From Delphinus delphis (taxonomy: Eukaryota; Chordata; Mammalia; Artiodactyla; Delphinidae): a stretch of DNA of 64,000 nt. The number at the start of each line of letters is the position of its first letter. Within the stretch, counting starts at the first letter, position 1. This document shows, in pieces, positions 35,843 to 47,488 of the stretch. The position numbers and the translations under genes are program-made. The stretch is taken from assembly GCF_949987515.2 (NCBI RefSeq), contig NC_082698.1, positions 4,484,455 through 4,548,454 on the forward strand. The letters run 5' to 3'. The notes below the pieces were generated by a model. The model was not told where the DNA came from. It saw nothing but the letters and a program-made list of their open reading frames with translations, and did no database searches.

Positions 35843-35869
35843 CCGAGAGAAGCTGTTCCTGCTGTTCAT
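35835..35869 (-). CDS. PTPRE: Alternative first coding exon of cytosolic PTPRE (cyt-PTPe)
   Basis: ATG at 35869-35867 opens a 35-nt coding segment, MNSRNSFSRLTW. This closely matches the known human cytosolic N-terminus MSNRSSFSRLTW. The donor CTG|gtgggt splits the Trp codon (TG+G), and the next exon (35665-35738) supplies the G, giving LTW-FRKQRK in frame. The joined product is 642 residues, the same length as the human cytosolic isoform. It replaces the signal peptide and membrane helix. Its 5' UTR and promoter must lie in the 198 bp between here and the transmembrane exon. Confidence 0.9.
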
Positions 35870-35875
35870 GGCTGA

Positions 35876-35975
35876 GCCCCTGCCCTGGCGCCTTGGCCCC
35901 GCCCCTGCCCTGGCCCCTTGGCCCCGGCCCTGCCCTGGCCCCTTGGCCCCGCCCCTGCTCTGCCCTCTGCCACCC
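35876..35975 (-). promoter_or_regulatory. Putative internal promoter of cytosolic PTPRE: GC-rich 25-bp repeats with GC boxes
   Basis: About 3.5 copies of a 25-bp C-rich unit (tgccctggccccttggcc core, starting at 35881, 35906 and 35931) lie just upstream of the cytosolic start codon. Two ccccgcccc blocks (35897-35905, 35947-35955) are GC-box (Sp1-type) sites on the minus strand. No TATA box is visible. Further upstream (36021-36030) the minus strand reads ggggaggaaa, an ETS/PU.1-like core, which would fit the known haematopoietic expression of this isoform. Promoter function is inferred from position. Confidence 0.55.
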
Positions 35976-36067
35976 GGCCAGCCCCCGCCTGCTCATCTGC
36001 AGTGACAGCCTCTCGCATCATTTCCTCCCCAGCAGGTGTGGGTGAGCCAGCGCCCGGACACTCCTAC

Positions 36068-36173
36068 CTGAAGAAGTAGGCTGCAAGGAACAGGAACAGC
36101 AGCAAGGGGAGCAGCAGCCAGGCCAGCAGGGGCTGGGGCGCGCCGGGGGCCGGAGGGCCGGGGGCCGGAGCAC
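36068..36173 (-). CDS. PTPRE: PTPRE ectodomain and transmembrane exon
   Basis: Encodes residues 38-73: a Pro/Ala/Gly-rich stalk (APAPGPPAPG), then the transmembrane helix, about 53-72, starting QPLLAWLLLP and ending AAYFFR, with a basic stop-transfer run (RFRKQRK) continuing in the next exon. The acceptor is cccccag and the donor CAG|gtaggag. The stalk contains a 15-bp tandem duplication at 36141-36170. This exon is present only in the receptor isoform. Confidence 0.93.
36141..36170 (-). repeat. 15-bp tandem duplication in the ectodomain exon
   Basis: cgccgggggccggag (36141-36155) and ggccgggggccggag (36156-36170), one mismatch, encode APAPG/PPAPG in frame. Confidence 0.92.
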
Positions 36174-36241
36174 CTGGGGGCAGAAGCAGGTCCCCGTCAG
36201 GACCCGAGGCACAAGGGGAAGCGGGCTCTGGGCAAGGAAAG

Positions 36242-36565
36242 GTTCCCAACACCAGACCTCGCAGTTTGCAAAGTGGCCCTCCCACCAGCCCCCCTTCCCT
36301 GATGCCAGACCCCACTTTAGAGGTCACCAATTCGTCCCCCCCATCCCAGCGGCCCAGGACACCAGAATCCTCCTTTACAGTTTACAAACTCCCTTCGTCA
36401 ACAGTCCTTCCTGGACACCAAAACCTCACTTCACAGTTTGCAAACTAGTCACTCCCTCTCAACCCTTCTTCCCTGACACGAGAACCCCACTTTACAGTTT
36501 GCAAACTCCCTCCTTCATCTGCCCTTCTTCCCGGACCCCACTTTACAGTTTGCAACTCAGTCCAC
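36242..36565. repeat. Degenerate minisatellite, about 50-60 bp unit
   Basis: Around six units built on ccctgacaccagaacccc, actttacagtttgcaaactc, separated by C/T-rich spacers. Confidence 0.85.
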
Positions 36566-39500
36566 CATCCTGGTCCACAAAGGCCCCTCTACTTAGATGA
36601 GCAGCGTTGACACCAAGAAGAAGCTGAGCTGAGGATGTGATGACCTGACGTGTCCAAGGCCCCCTGCTGCTGGGTAGTGAAGGCCCAGACCCCCGTGTGA
36701 CCTGTTTCCCCAGGTCCCAGGGCACCTGTCCCTCCCCCTAACGGGAGGTGGAGGAGGGTGGGAGTGTAGATGCCCTGCTGCTCTGTCCCAGGACAGTGGC
36801 CCGTGGTCGCATGGTGACCCGGCCTCCCGGAGCCGTGAGCTGCCGACCTCACCCGCCCAGAGGAGAGCTGCTGACCAGGCACTCCCCTTTCATCTGTCTT
36901 TCCTGGACCAGAAGGTGCCACGTCCCTGGACCCAACATGGCTGCCCAAGGCCTGGCCCGCAAGCCCGAACTCCAGGGGGCTCTGGTGGCCCGGCCGCCAC
37001 CCTCAGAGCCCACCCCTCCCCCAGTGTTCTGACTCAGCTCCTGTCCCCTCAGACTGCCCTGCGGCGCCCTCCTCTCCAAAGCGTCCTCGCTCGCCAAGGA
37101 GCACCTCAAAGGCCCCTCGTCCACGAGGCCCACGCGGCTCCCCTCCAGTGGATCCCAGAGGGGCTCTGTGTGCCGTCAGCACACAGCCTATTCTCCTGGG
37201 GGAACAGGCCCGGGGGGCCCGCCTTCACCCCCGTTTCAGTGGAAGCCCCTAGAAGGCATGACTGGACCGTCATCGCTCTGACTCACAGAAGCACCAACAG
37301 GGCCCCGCAGCCCCCCATCTCGCACCCCTCCCCACGTATCCCAAAGGTGTAACGGGTATCTCACCCCTGGGCCGGGAGCTCTGCCGCCGGGGCCCCGCGC
37401 TGACGCCGGCACCCTGTGGGTGGTCAGTGCTATACTCCTAATAAACGAAGGACTCTTACAGACCTGAGTGACTGCTAGACGTGGAAGTATTAAAACCTGA
37501 GGACAGCGGTGAGGAGGTGACCTCAGCCACCGTAAACCTGGCCAACCTATGACACGCCCCCGCTCCAGGCTGCCCCACGCCTCTGCCACACGAGCTAGTG
37601 ATGTTCAGGGACCACTGCAGCTGAGCTGGGAGGCTGGGGATGCCAGGCTGAGATCTCTGCTCAGTCCCTCCCTGGGAGCCCCTCCGCTACAGAGGCTCCT
37701 CCCCGACCCTAGGAGCCGACCTGCCTGCAGCTCCTCGGAGCACCCCCGAACCCTGCCAGGGCTTTGGAGCAACTCAAGCCCAGACTGATGGGGGAGACGC
37801 CTGCTACCAAGGGGCAGAGCTGGGCCCAGCCCCAGAGAGGCCACTCAGCTCCATCCCTGCCCATCCAGATGCAGCCGCAGAGCCTGGCAGGTGCCCTTCT
37901 GCTCTCCCGGGGCGTCCCTTCTGTCGAACTCCCCACTTCTGCATTTGCTCAGCTTAACCTTGGCAGTGACTGACGGGCCAGCTCGTAGGTCCGAGGGCTG
38001 GATGGGCCTAGCTGAGCGTGCAGGCCTGCCAGGAGCTTCAGGTGGGCACCGGGATCACAGACAGCCCACCCCTGGGGCCGTCAGGGGCTCCAGGGTCCAG
38101 CCTCCGCTTTCATGCTGCCCGGAGTCAAGGCTGCAGTTACAGACGTGGGCAATTCCACGGCACACCCTCAAGGAGCGAGGCGGAATGACCCAAGGCCCCC
38201 AGAAAGGGGCCGTGTACCCGGACAGAAGCGATGGGCCACAGGGACAAATGGGTTCCCCTGCTCGGGGTCTCTGTCAGTTGTCAGCAGCCGCGGCTGTTAT
38301 GGAAGATGGAGGTCAGGCGGGAACAGTCAAGGACCAGCAGGCCCCGTGGGGCTCTGGGAACTGGCGGGGTGTCCATGCCCTGTCCGCGGGGCTGGCCGCG
38401 TCTTAGCCCCAGCTCACGGGGGCCAAGGAGAGGTGCACGTGGCGTGCTCAGTTCTTCCAATTTACCGAAGGAAGAAATCTATATTTTTACGTAAAAATTA
38501 TCTGATTTTTAAATATTGGTAAGCAATTCAACCCAAATACAATTCTGAAAACCAATGTGGGTCAGAAAAACCCTCCGCAGGCTGGGCTGTGTTCCCGGGC
38601 ACCAATGGGCTCCCGACGGGAAGTCAGGGTGATGACTAAGAGGAAATTCAAGTCTCTTTCTGTTTTCATTTCACGGTGATGTGACTCAGACTGGGTGGGG
38701 CTGAGGGTCACGGCTGGGGAGCAGAGCGGGGCTCTCCTGGAGGTTAGTACCCCGGTGGTCCACTCAGAGAGCCTTCTCCCCAAATCTCCTCCAATTCTAT
38801 GCAGCCAATGCTCCAGGTCAGGTGCGCATGGATGTTCGTGCAAATTTATGCCCATGCACGCCTGAGAAGTGTGCACACGTGTGTGTCGGCTTACATGCAA
38901 TCTGGTCCTGGAATTTGAAAGTCAGGGGCTGCCTTGTGAGTCCTGACCTCAGTCATGCACCTGCACGCTTAAACTTGTGCGGCTCGCCCGCTGTGCTGGA
39001 CGGCCCTGTGAGGTGAGGGTGGGCAGCAGGGGGTGGGGAGGCCCCTTGGTTCCCCCCTCAGCCCTAAAGAGTTCTGTGTAAGGCCTTGACAAAGGGACCC
39101 CCCCTTCTGGGGTCCCCTCTTGTAGGAAGGGGGGTACTGGATGATGTTCCTCCAATGCGGATCTGCCCTGCCTTGGGGGTCCCTGGGGGAGGGAAGAGTT
39201 GGGGCAGGGGTGGGAGAGAAGAGGAGGGAGGGGAAGAAGGTGGCAGAGCAGCTGTGTTCTGGTTGGGGGGCGGGCAAGGTCCCTGCAGGACCCGCTGTTT
39301 ACCAGCAGAGGGCGCTTTAAAAGTCTGCTCCCACCCTGTACCTCGTGCGTTTTGCTGGGTTCTGGTCGATAGGAGCAACACAGGGATCCAGGCCTGCTGC
39401 AAAATGTTCAGACCAAACACAGCACAGTCACGGGCAAGGGCCACCCCTTCTTGTTCCCAGAGTTACACGCTGTCCAACCCGTGCGGTGTATCTGCCCTGA

Positions 39501-39769
39501 CATTTTCCCTACACGTTCACATTCATAAACCTACAGGTTCGCTGATAACTGGAGGCCTAACGACTCTCTCATCACATCTAAGACTCCAGGGATCGTAAGA
39601 TGTGCTATTACTTTAAGAACCACTAAGAAAGGAGAAAAGATATTAAGGCACACTTCAGGATACAGTGATGTGAAATGTGGGGAAGAAAAAACCAGATGAA
39701 CTACGGTATCTGGCAGCTCTGCGACTTGCCTTTCTTGGGTCGTCTGTCTTGGAGAGTTTCAGTGTCAGC

Positions 39770-40330
39770 ACACAGGAGCCTCTTCATTTTGTTTAACTGC
39801 CCCTTGAATTTCCACTTTTTGGATAAACCAAGAGTGGGATGGACACTTAGGTTGTTTCCAACTTTCTGGCTATTACCTACAATTCTGCAGCTCATGTTGA
39901 CATCTTTGTGTATCTCACAAGGGTTTCTGTAGGCGAGCTCCTGGAAGTGGACCCTTTGTATTCTGTCCACACACGTTAAACTGTAATCGAAACTGCAAAC
40001 TGCCAATGTTTCCACCTTCCACGCTCACCTGGAGTGTACGATGGAACCTGTTTCTCCCAGATATTAGTAATTCTTTTAATTTCTGTCAATCTGATAAGTA
40101 AAATGATACCAGTTAAATTTGCATTTCCCTAATTTCTAGACGGTTAGGCGCCTTTTCATGATTCACAAACATACTTAATTAGATATTCATATTTTGCCTG
40201 GTCAAATTTTTTACCGTTTTCCTACTGTCTTTTTTTTGTTTCTTGTTAATGTTTAGGAATCCTTCGTATAATCTGGACAATACCATTTTGCTGTACAATT
40301 TATAGATATTTACCTTCAACTAATTGTGTA
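39770..40330 (-). mobile_element. Old L1 3' UTR fragment, minus strand
   Basis: gatggacacttaggttgtttcc, gctcctggaagtgg, cagatattagtaattc, aatttgcatttccctaattt are L1M-type 3' landmarks in reverse. Confidence 0.65.
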
Positions 40331-41359
40331 AAATAATGTCTCCTGATGATAATTTAATACATTTTGTTCAGTGAGCAAATGAAATTATTCCCGGTTATTT
40401 TGGAACACACTGGCAAAGCACTGTGATCATCCCAAACGATGCTTCATCCTTCTTTTGGGGAACAGGTGAAGTTTCAAAGGGCACCTCACACGGTCGTCAG
40501 GTGTCCTCCGGAACTCTAGGCCACAGGAGCCCATCTACTTACATAACAGGGGCCCTGAGCCAGATGATTTCCCTCTTGGAAGTGACCAGAAGCCACTGCC
40601 ATGCCTGCAGAGGCTGCAACAGGTGACTTTCACATGCGTTCTGGTGGGCACCAGGTCACACAGCCGTCCCGCTCCCTGTAAGGACACCTGACAGCCACAG
40701 CCAATTATCAGCCAGGCATTTTGTTTTTAGGTGAACCCAGGAGTGGGGAGCCCGTCACCCTGACGGTGACCACAGCGCCATCTGCAGGTGCATTCACACA
40801 GCTGCAGCGTCTCTTCCCCACTTTTGGGCAAAGGATGCTCTCTGCCTGGTTGAATGTTTTGTTACATGTTCCTGCAGGTGTTGGGCACTGGGCCAGCCAG
40901 AGGCCAGCTCCCCTCCGCCCATCCCAGGGAAGCACCGTCCTGAGCATCCCGGGCTGCAGTGCTCCGCCAAGGACCCGGCACCCAGAGGGCCGGCTTGAGA
41001 CGAGGCAGCGTGACGAGCACAGTTTCTATTCACTGGGGCTTCTGGTCTTTCTTTTCTGTGGTTTTGAATTTCTCTGGGGTTTCAGTGTGAAGAGGGTGCT
41101 GCTCAGTGCAGAAGATGGCCAGGAGCCTAGAAGGGCTCTCCTGGCTGGGTGCTCAGGTCAGCAGGGAGCCTCACTTGTCCCTGCTCTTAGGGGCTTTAGT
41201 AGGATGTTTGTCCAGGGTTAGGAAATCATGGAAAGCCCTCGGGCTGGATGGGGATTGAACTCTTGACCCCAGGCTGAATGGTGGCAACTCTAATCACCTT
41301 GGTCAACTTTTTCCTGGAGGGAAGTTGATAATTTTTGTTCTCCCGAAGGTCTGTGATGA

Positions 41360-41810
41360 GCAAGTTGTGAGGCTTCATGTGTCAACTCGACTGGCCACAG
41401 AGCGCCCAGATATTGGGTCAACGTATCTGAATAAGCTGGGTGTTTCTACAGGGAGGCCATGTGGATGAGATCTGGCATCTGAGCTGGTATTCTGAGAAAA
41501 GCAGATTGCCCTCTGCACTGGGGGTTGGGCCACATCCAATCAGCTGAAGGTCCGAATAGAACAAAAAGCCGGAGCCTCCCACGAGGAAGAGGGAATTCTT
41601 CCTGCCTGACTGCCTTCCAACTGGGGCGTCGCTCCTTCTGTTTCTACGGCAGCCTGCCCGTCTTCAGGCGGAGAGTGAAGACTGGCAGTTTCCACAGGAA
41701 GACTGGCACCCTGGCTCTGCAGTCATGTAAGCCAATCCCTCATAATAAATATACATATAATTATATATCTTATTGATTCTGTTTCTCTGAAGAACCCTGA
41801 CCAATACACC
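41360..41810 (+). mobile_element. Ancient LTR-like interspersed repeat
   Basis: tcaactcgactggccacagag, gcccagatattgggtcaacg, gattgccctctgcac, cataataaatatacat and the ending ctctgaagaaccctgaccaa match a common mammalian LTR-like repeat with an internal polyadenylation signal. I do not assign the family. No retroviral gene is attached. Confidence 0.55.
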
Positions 41811-42219
41811 AAGTGATCCCTATCAGAGAATTCCTTGAGTTTTATGTCTGGGAGTCTTGGGGGAAGGAGGGGATGGGGATGGAGCAGCAGGTGTGGGAAC
41901 TGGCAACAGGTCTGGGTGCAGAGCGGAGGTCCAGTCCCTGCTGGTTACAGGCTCCTGCTGGCCCTGCCATGGGATGGAGCTGGCAGGCACAGACAGGCCT
42001 ACAAGTCTACCAGGGAGGCATGGCGGTGCCCAGGAAATCCATATCAACTCCTCGGGGACCTGGAACCCACCCAGCTGGGCCTCCCTCTGTATCAGGCACA
42101 TGTCCAAGAAGAAGATACCAAAAGATACTGAACAGCCGACTCTCGGTTAAGAGTCTGGCCGGATGACCTACGACATAACTGTCCCGCTAAAAACGGCCAG
42201 CGTCGAGGAGTCCTCCACA

Positions 42220-42400
42220 CCCCAGCACGGTTATCTCTCTTAATCCTCACAGCACTGCTAAGAAGTGGGTACTATTATCACCGCCATCTACACCTGGGGA
42301 TACTGGGCACAGAGAGGGTCAGCGACTTACTCAAGGTCACTCAGCCACTAAGCTGCAGAGCTAGATGTGAGCACAGGCGGGCGATTCAGGGGCATCTGCT
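42220..42400 (+). mobile_element. MIR SINE fragment
   Basis: taatcctcacagcactgctaag, gtactattatcaccgcc, actcaaggtcactcagccac is a well-preserved MIR. Confidence 0.8.
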
Positions 42401-43373
42401 CTTGCTTCTCTTCTCTCCCTCTCCTCTTCTTTTAACCTTGCATTTACATTGTTTTATGGAGGTAAAGTTTCCAAGCTCTAAAACACACCCATTTTAAGCA
42501 TACGACTCAATGACTTTCAATGAATTCACAGAGCTGTGCCGCCATCCCCACAATCCATCACCTCCGCTTCTCCATCAACCCACTAAGACCCCTCCTGCCA
42601 TGTGTGCTCACTCCCCGTCCTGCGCCCAGCCCCAGTGATCTGCCTGTCCCGGGCGCTTCACATACGTGGAAAACACAACACGTGCTCTTCCCTGTCTGGT
42701 CACCTGGCATGTTTCTGAGATCCACCCATATTGTCTCATGTATCAGGCATTCCTTTTCCTTTTCTCCTTTTTAACTTTCAAAGTATAAAAACAGTGAGAG
42801 ACTAGAGTAACGAACCCCCACGTATCTGCCCCCTGACATTCTTGGATCAACTGTGTGCGTCTGTGGCCTGCCCCACTATGCATTCTTTTCCAAGTCACTC
42901 CTAGATATCTTGTCGTTTCAGTTGTCAACATTCAAGTATGCGTCTCTAAAAGGTACGGACTCATGTTTTAAAATAAACCTAACTACTATACCAATATCTC
43001 GCCCCACAATATGAATTTCTTAATGAATGGCATCAACTGTCACGCCAGCGTTTAAATACCCCCCACTGACACATCCACGTTTGTTCAGGGCTGCTTTGAG
43101 TTGGGTTCAGCACAACGGGGGCCATCCTGCCCTCCGTCCCACCAAGCTGACACGGAATCTCAGCCCAGGGCAGGGGTGGGAGCTTATGTCTGCTGCCTCC
43201 CGAGTGCTCAGCTTTGCTCCAGTCAAATACGGAGCACTGCTCTCCTAGCCAGCCTGCCCTACAGACGTGCACACTTCCCACGCACCTGTCCATCACCCCG
43301 CAAGGCCATCAGGAGGCGGGGCAGTGGGCAGTGCGGGCAGGAGGGCAGGGAGGAAGAGGCGGGGGGCCCTTAC

Positions 43374-43492
43374 CTGCGGTCGTGGAGGTCCAGTTGCTCT
43401 GCGCGGTGGTGGTCTCGTTGCCCTTGAAGGCCTTGGCGAGGGGCAGGCTAACACCGGCCAGCAGGAGCGGACAGAAGGGCTCCATGGCAACC
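43374..43492 (-). CDS. PTPRE: PTPRE receptor start-codon exon (signal peptide)
   Basis: The acceptor (cttgcag) is followed by 7 nt of 5' UTR (43486-43492) and the ATG at 43485-43483 in context gttgccATGG, with a G at +4. It encodes residues 1-37: MEPFCPLLLAGVSLPLAKAF is a typical hydrophobic signal peptide, followed by N-glycosylation sequons N23-E-T and N31-W-T. The donor is CAG|gtaagg and the exon ends in phase 1. An acceptor directly before the ATG means further non-coding 5' exon(s) lie upstream, outside what can be recognised here. Confidence 0.93.
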
Positions 43493-45179
43493 CTGCAAGA
43501 GGCAGAACGGGCTCAGAGGGCTCGCCCGCCACCCACCTGGGGATGGCCAGCCTCCACCGAGGCGGGAAACTCAGGGAAGACACAGAGGACTCGGGAAGAA
43601 AAACAGTGGGCCGGGGATCGGGGTGACAGTGGGACCCTTTGGGAGCGTGGCTTTGTCAGTCTGCGGTGGGGGGAGGTCTGGTACTGGCACGGTTTCTACC
43701 TGCACTTGGGAAGTAGCCCCACCTTAGAACAAGCCAGGTTAGTAGCGCCATAACCACCCGCAGGTTACAAAAGCTCCTGCTGTTTTTGTTCGTTTGTCTG
43801 TTTCGGGAGGGAGAGAAGAGGCCAAGGACGTGGAGGTGCCAGGGGAGAAGAAACTCTTCAAACATCGCGAGGTCTGCGATTCCGAGAGGCAGCTTCACAG
43901 ACCCTGCAAGAGGCCCGGTCACCTTGGCTTGAGGATTGCCGACGACAGTAACTTGCTGAACGTACAGGAACATTTCGCTGTGCCCGTGGTGACACGGTGC
44001 AGTATTTCCGTGTTGCATCACAGCAGTCCAGAGATGCATCAGCGCCCTAGGTTACGTAGCCTGTGGCCACAGGGCTGGGGGGCTGGAAGGGGGGTCCAGC
44101 CACCTGCACAGGGTCCCCCTTTGCTGTCCCTCGGCCACAACCACAACTACACCCTGGCCCTTATTCCGGGTGCCGGCCTTGAGTACCTCCTACCAGAGCT
44201 ACAGGAAAAGGTCCCCGAAAAACTCCAGCCCCTGGCCGTCCACCTGTCCCACACTCCGGAGCCTGATTAACTGTCGTGAAGCTCAGCTCAGTCCCCTGCC
44301 TCGTGAGGTGTGAACAGTGACTTGGGGATGAAGAGCTGGCGTCATGTCACTGCTCCTCTGAGCCAAGCACTTTGCCGGCAGCTTTCCTGTATCACCCCGT
44401 GTAATCTTCACGACTCCGGGCTGATATCAGGCCTTGCATCTGGACTCTGCTCCGGTCTGAGCTCTTAGGGGAAGCAGAGGGAAGCCCCCTCCTGGAGGAG
44501 GGGTCATGGTCAGCTCATCTCTGACAGACCCACTCGGGCACCTCGGGGATGGGGGAAAGTATTTATTGGGTGGATGGGCAGACGTGCTGGGCAAACCCAG
44601 ACTGCAACGCGGCTCGACAGAGAAAAAGGCTCTTTCGCCCAGGAGACCTGCAGGCGGTCACCTGGGACCCCCTACGCAGCGCTCCGTTTCGGCAAAGACA
44701 CCATAAATCCTTGGGAATCATGATAGTGACCTCTTGGTGGTACAGAAACCCCTCCCGAGGGCTCCCTGAAGCTGAAGGTGGGCAGTGGCACCTGCCGGGT
44801 GGGATCTGGTGCTGATGATGCAGGCGTGTCCTCCCTCCTGGGCGCCCTCCTCCGTTTCCATCCACGAGCCCTGTCCACAGTCAGCCTGGGCGCCCAGCCC
44901 TACAGATGGCACATTCCTGCAAGAAGCCTCCCTCGGGAATACGAATGGACCAAAGCCAAGAAACACTTGTAATTAGAGAAGGCTCTGAATGAACGCAAAA
45001 AACCCAATCATTTTCTAGCAATCACCACTATTAAAATGAAACCATTCTGAGCACAGTATGACAATTATCCCAGAACAACTACCATAGTCATGATCAACAC
45101 TTTTAGTTCCTTCTTCTTTTTTGTTTCCAAGATATATTTTAGATTTACTAAGTGAGCCATACATGCAAAATAGCTCTCG

Positions 45180-45300
45180 CTCTGTGAGCACCTACTGTGC
45201 GCTACCCCCTTTCTATGGGTATCACCCTCACAGAAATCCCTCCAGGACGGAGCAACTGAGGCCCCACGGGGGAGCTGGTCCATATCCAGTCCAGAGGAAA
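45180..45300 (+). mobile_element. MIR SINE fragment
   Basis: gtgagcacctactgtgcgct then agcaactgaggccccacggg, in MIR order. Confidence 0.55.
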
Positions 45301-45404
45301 CTCAGGAGCCGCTATTCCAATCCTGGGCCGCTGGAGACAAAAGCCCTCAACCCCTGACAGGCACTCTGCATACACTGCATTAAAAAGTTGTTATTGAGCA
45401 CTGT

Positions 45405-45945
45405 TATGATACTCTTAATATATGGATAAAGAAGATGTAGTACATATATACAATGGAATATTACTCCTTTCTAGAACGAAATAATGCCATTTGCAGAAAT
45501 ATGGATGGATCTAGAGATTATCATATTAAGTGAAGTAAGTCAGACAGAGAAAGACAGATATCACATGATATCACTTATATGTGGAATCTAACAAAATGAT
45601 ACAAACGAACTTATTACAAAAGAGAAACAGACTCACAGACATAAAAAAACAAACTCGTGGTTACCAAAGGGGATAGTGGAGGTGGGGAGGGATAAATTAG
45701 GAATTTGGGATTAGCAGATACACACCACTATACGTAAAATAGATAAACAACAAGGACCTACTGTACAGCACAGGGAACTCTACCCAATATCTAAATATAA
45801 AAATATAATATACATAAAACTGAATCTCATATATATAAGAATACATATATAACTGAATCACCTTGCTGTACTTTGCTGTACACTTGAAACTAACACAATA
45901 TTGTAAATTAACTATACTTCAATAAAAATGAGAAAAGGAAATGAG
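45405..45945 (+). mobile_element. L1 3' UTR fragment
   Basis: tacaatggaatattactcc, atatggatggatctagag, aagtcagacagagaaagac, tgtacagcacagggaactc, ctatacttcaataaaaatg are artiodactyl L1 3' landmarks, well preserved. Confidence 0.85.
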
Positions 45946-46609
45946 ATCACTAAAAAAATATATTTGAGTAAATTGTAGTGTAATTGATTAGAAGGTATTA
46001 ATTGGTTTAATACAACCCAGAGAGGCAGAATTCCTAGGTGGAACATTTTTCTCTTCCATGCATTAATTTAAAAACCCTCCTTTCCAAATGTTCAACGATC
46101 TAAAGGGAGGCCAGACAAGACCAGCTTATCAGGAATCAGACACCATGAGTTCTGCAAGGGCCTCCTGGAGCAGCAGGTGATTTGCCTGGTGTGACCAGCA
46201 GAGGGCACTAAACGTTGCAGAATTCAAACCCAGCCCACCACCTAGAGTCCCTTAATCATATCACTTAAGAGGCCAATGACAGCTTGCCAGTCCCTGGCCA
46301 TTCACCCTCAAAGGGTTTGCACAAGCTACCCGATAAACACAGACACGAATCAGTACAAAAATAATGCTTCAAACAGTAATTAAATCTATACTGACTTTGA
46401 GTGATTCGTATTTAATCAGTGCTTGTGCGCTCACCGAACGTGAAGTACTGTGGGGCGTAAAGCACGTTGCTCTCCAAAACTGAGATTATCAAAACAGATG
46501 ATTTCCAACAAAGCAGACTTTACTTTTACACCTTCAAAAGTCAGCCAGCTATACATTTGATTAAAATTGTCTTTTTCTAAACCCCATTTGATGCCTTTTC
46601 AATACTATT

Positions 46610-47040
46610 CTTTGGGAAATGGCTCTGGGGCAGGCAGCCCGCTTGGTCCTGGAGATGCAAAGATGAATACAGACCTGTCCCTGCCCTAAAGCAGCCCTCC
46701 TGAGCTGGAAGGACGAGTGGCAAACAGCTACCCCTAAGACACCCACTCTCACGTTCTGGAGACGTGGGGCCACAGCACCAAGGAAGGAAGATGGGGGCGG
46801 TGATTCACCTGGGAGGTCACCAAGGCTCCCCAGGGGTGGAGGGCTAAGCGGTCCCTCCAGGACACAGAGGGGACGGACAGGGGCTTGAGGGAGACGACAG
46901 CACGACCTACTGTCCAGACAGTGGACGGTTTGTTCTGCTGGACTTCTGGTACGTGAAGGTAGCAGGGATGAGCGAGGCAGAAAGATGGGGCTGAGTTGAG
47001 AAGGCCCTTGAGTGCCATGGTAAAGCGTTTGGTTTGGTAT
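46610..47040 (+). mobile_element. Possible L2/MIR-related old repeat
   Basis: ggagatgcaaagatgaatac, agacctgtccctgccctaaa resembles a common mammalian LINE2-type tail. Tentative. Confidence 0.35.
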
Positions 47041-47084
47041 TAAAGGTTCATTTTCCATCAACAACCTAGACTATCAGAGCCCCC

Positions 47085-47210
47085 TCACAGTACAGTGTTT
47101 AGGACTCGGTGCTTTCAATGTTGGGGCCCAGGTTCAGTCCGTGGTTGGGGAACTAAGATCCCACAAGCCTGGAGGTGCAGCCACAAATAAATAAATAAAA
47201 CCCCCCAAAA
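47085..47210 (+). mobile_element. Artiodactyl tRNA-derived SINE (CHRS-like)
   Basis: gtgtttaggactcggtgctt, cccaggttcagtccgtggtt, ggggaactaagatcccacaa and an aaataaataaataaa tail; 5' end decayed. Confidence 0.75.
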
Positions 47211-47488
47211 CCAAAACAACCCCCGCCGAAAACCTACATTATTGGAACCACTGGGGGCATTAAACAAAGATGCCAATTCCTGGGCCTAACTCCAGATTCC
47301 AGATGTTGGAAATCTAAATATATGGGCAGTGATGGGTTTTACATAGACTGAAGCTGAAAACCTTGGCTCTGAGCAACGAACCGCCATGGAAGTTTCGAGT
47401 GACTGGAAGCCATCAGGAGCCAGTTAAGATGGGGAGGGAAGCGGGGGGTGATGTAGCCTTTGCTGCCCCAGGATGGTCCCGGAGCATG

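Larger units (their letters stand above)
36174..43373 (-). other. PTPRE intron 1 of the coding region
   Basis: 7.2 kb. Contains the degenerate minisatellite, an old minus-strand L1 (39770-40330), an LTR-like relic (41360-41810) and a MIR (42220-42400). 36570-39600 and 42420-43373 show nothing recognised. Confidence 0.8.
739..43492 (-). other. PTPRE: PTPRE gene, coding part (receptor isoform plus cytosolic isoform)
   Basis: Receptor-type protein tyrosine phosphatase epsilon removes phosphate from phosphotyrosine. The receptor form sits in the plasma membrane and the cytosolic form is known mainly from haematopoietic cells; family substrates include Src kinases and voltage-gated potassium channels. 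Nineteen coding exons on the minus strand were joined by eye. All introns are GT-AG, all phases agree, and the CDS totals 2112 nt (703 codons plus stop), against about 700 residues in human. Domains: signal peptide 1-19, short ectodomain to about 52, transmembrane about 53-72, D1 about 144-400 (KNRY 165-168, WPD 304-306, catalytic Cys338), D2 about 435-690 (WPE in place of WPD, Cys633), C-terminal Tyr699. No frameshift or premature stop was seen. PTPRA is the closest paralogue, but the tiny ectodomain and the FSRLTW alternative first exon identify epsilon. Confidence 0.97.

Noticed and set aside
41360..41810. Endogenous retrovirus
   Set aside because: Only a solitary LTR-like relic is seen; no gag, pol or env reading frame is attached.
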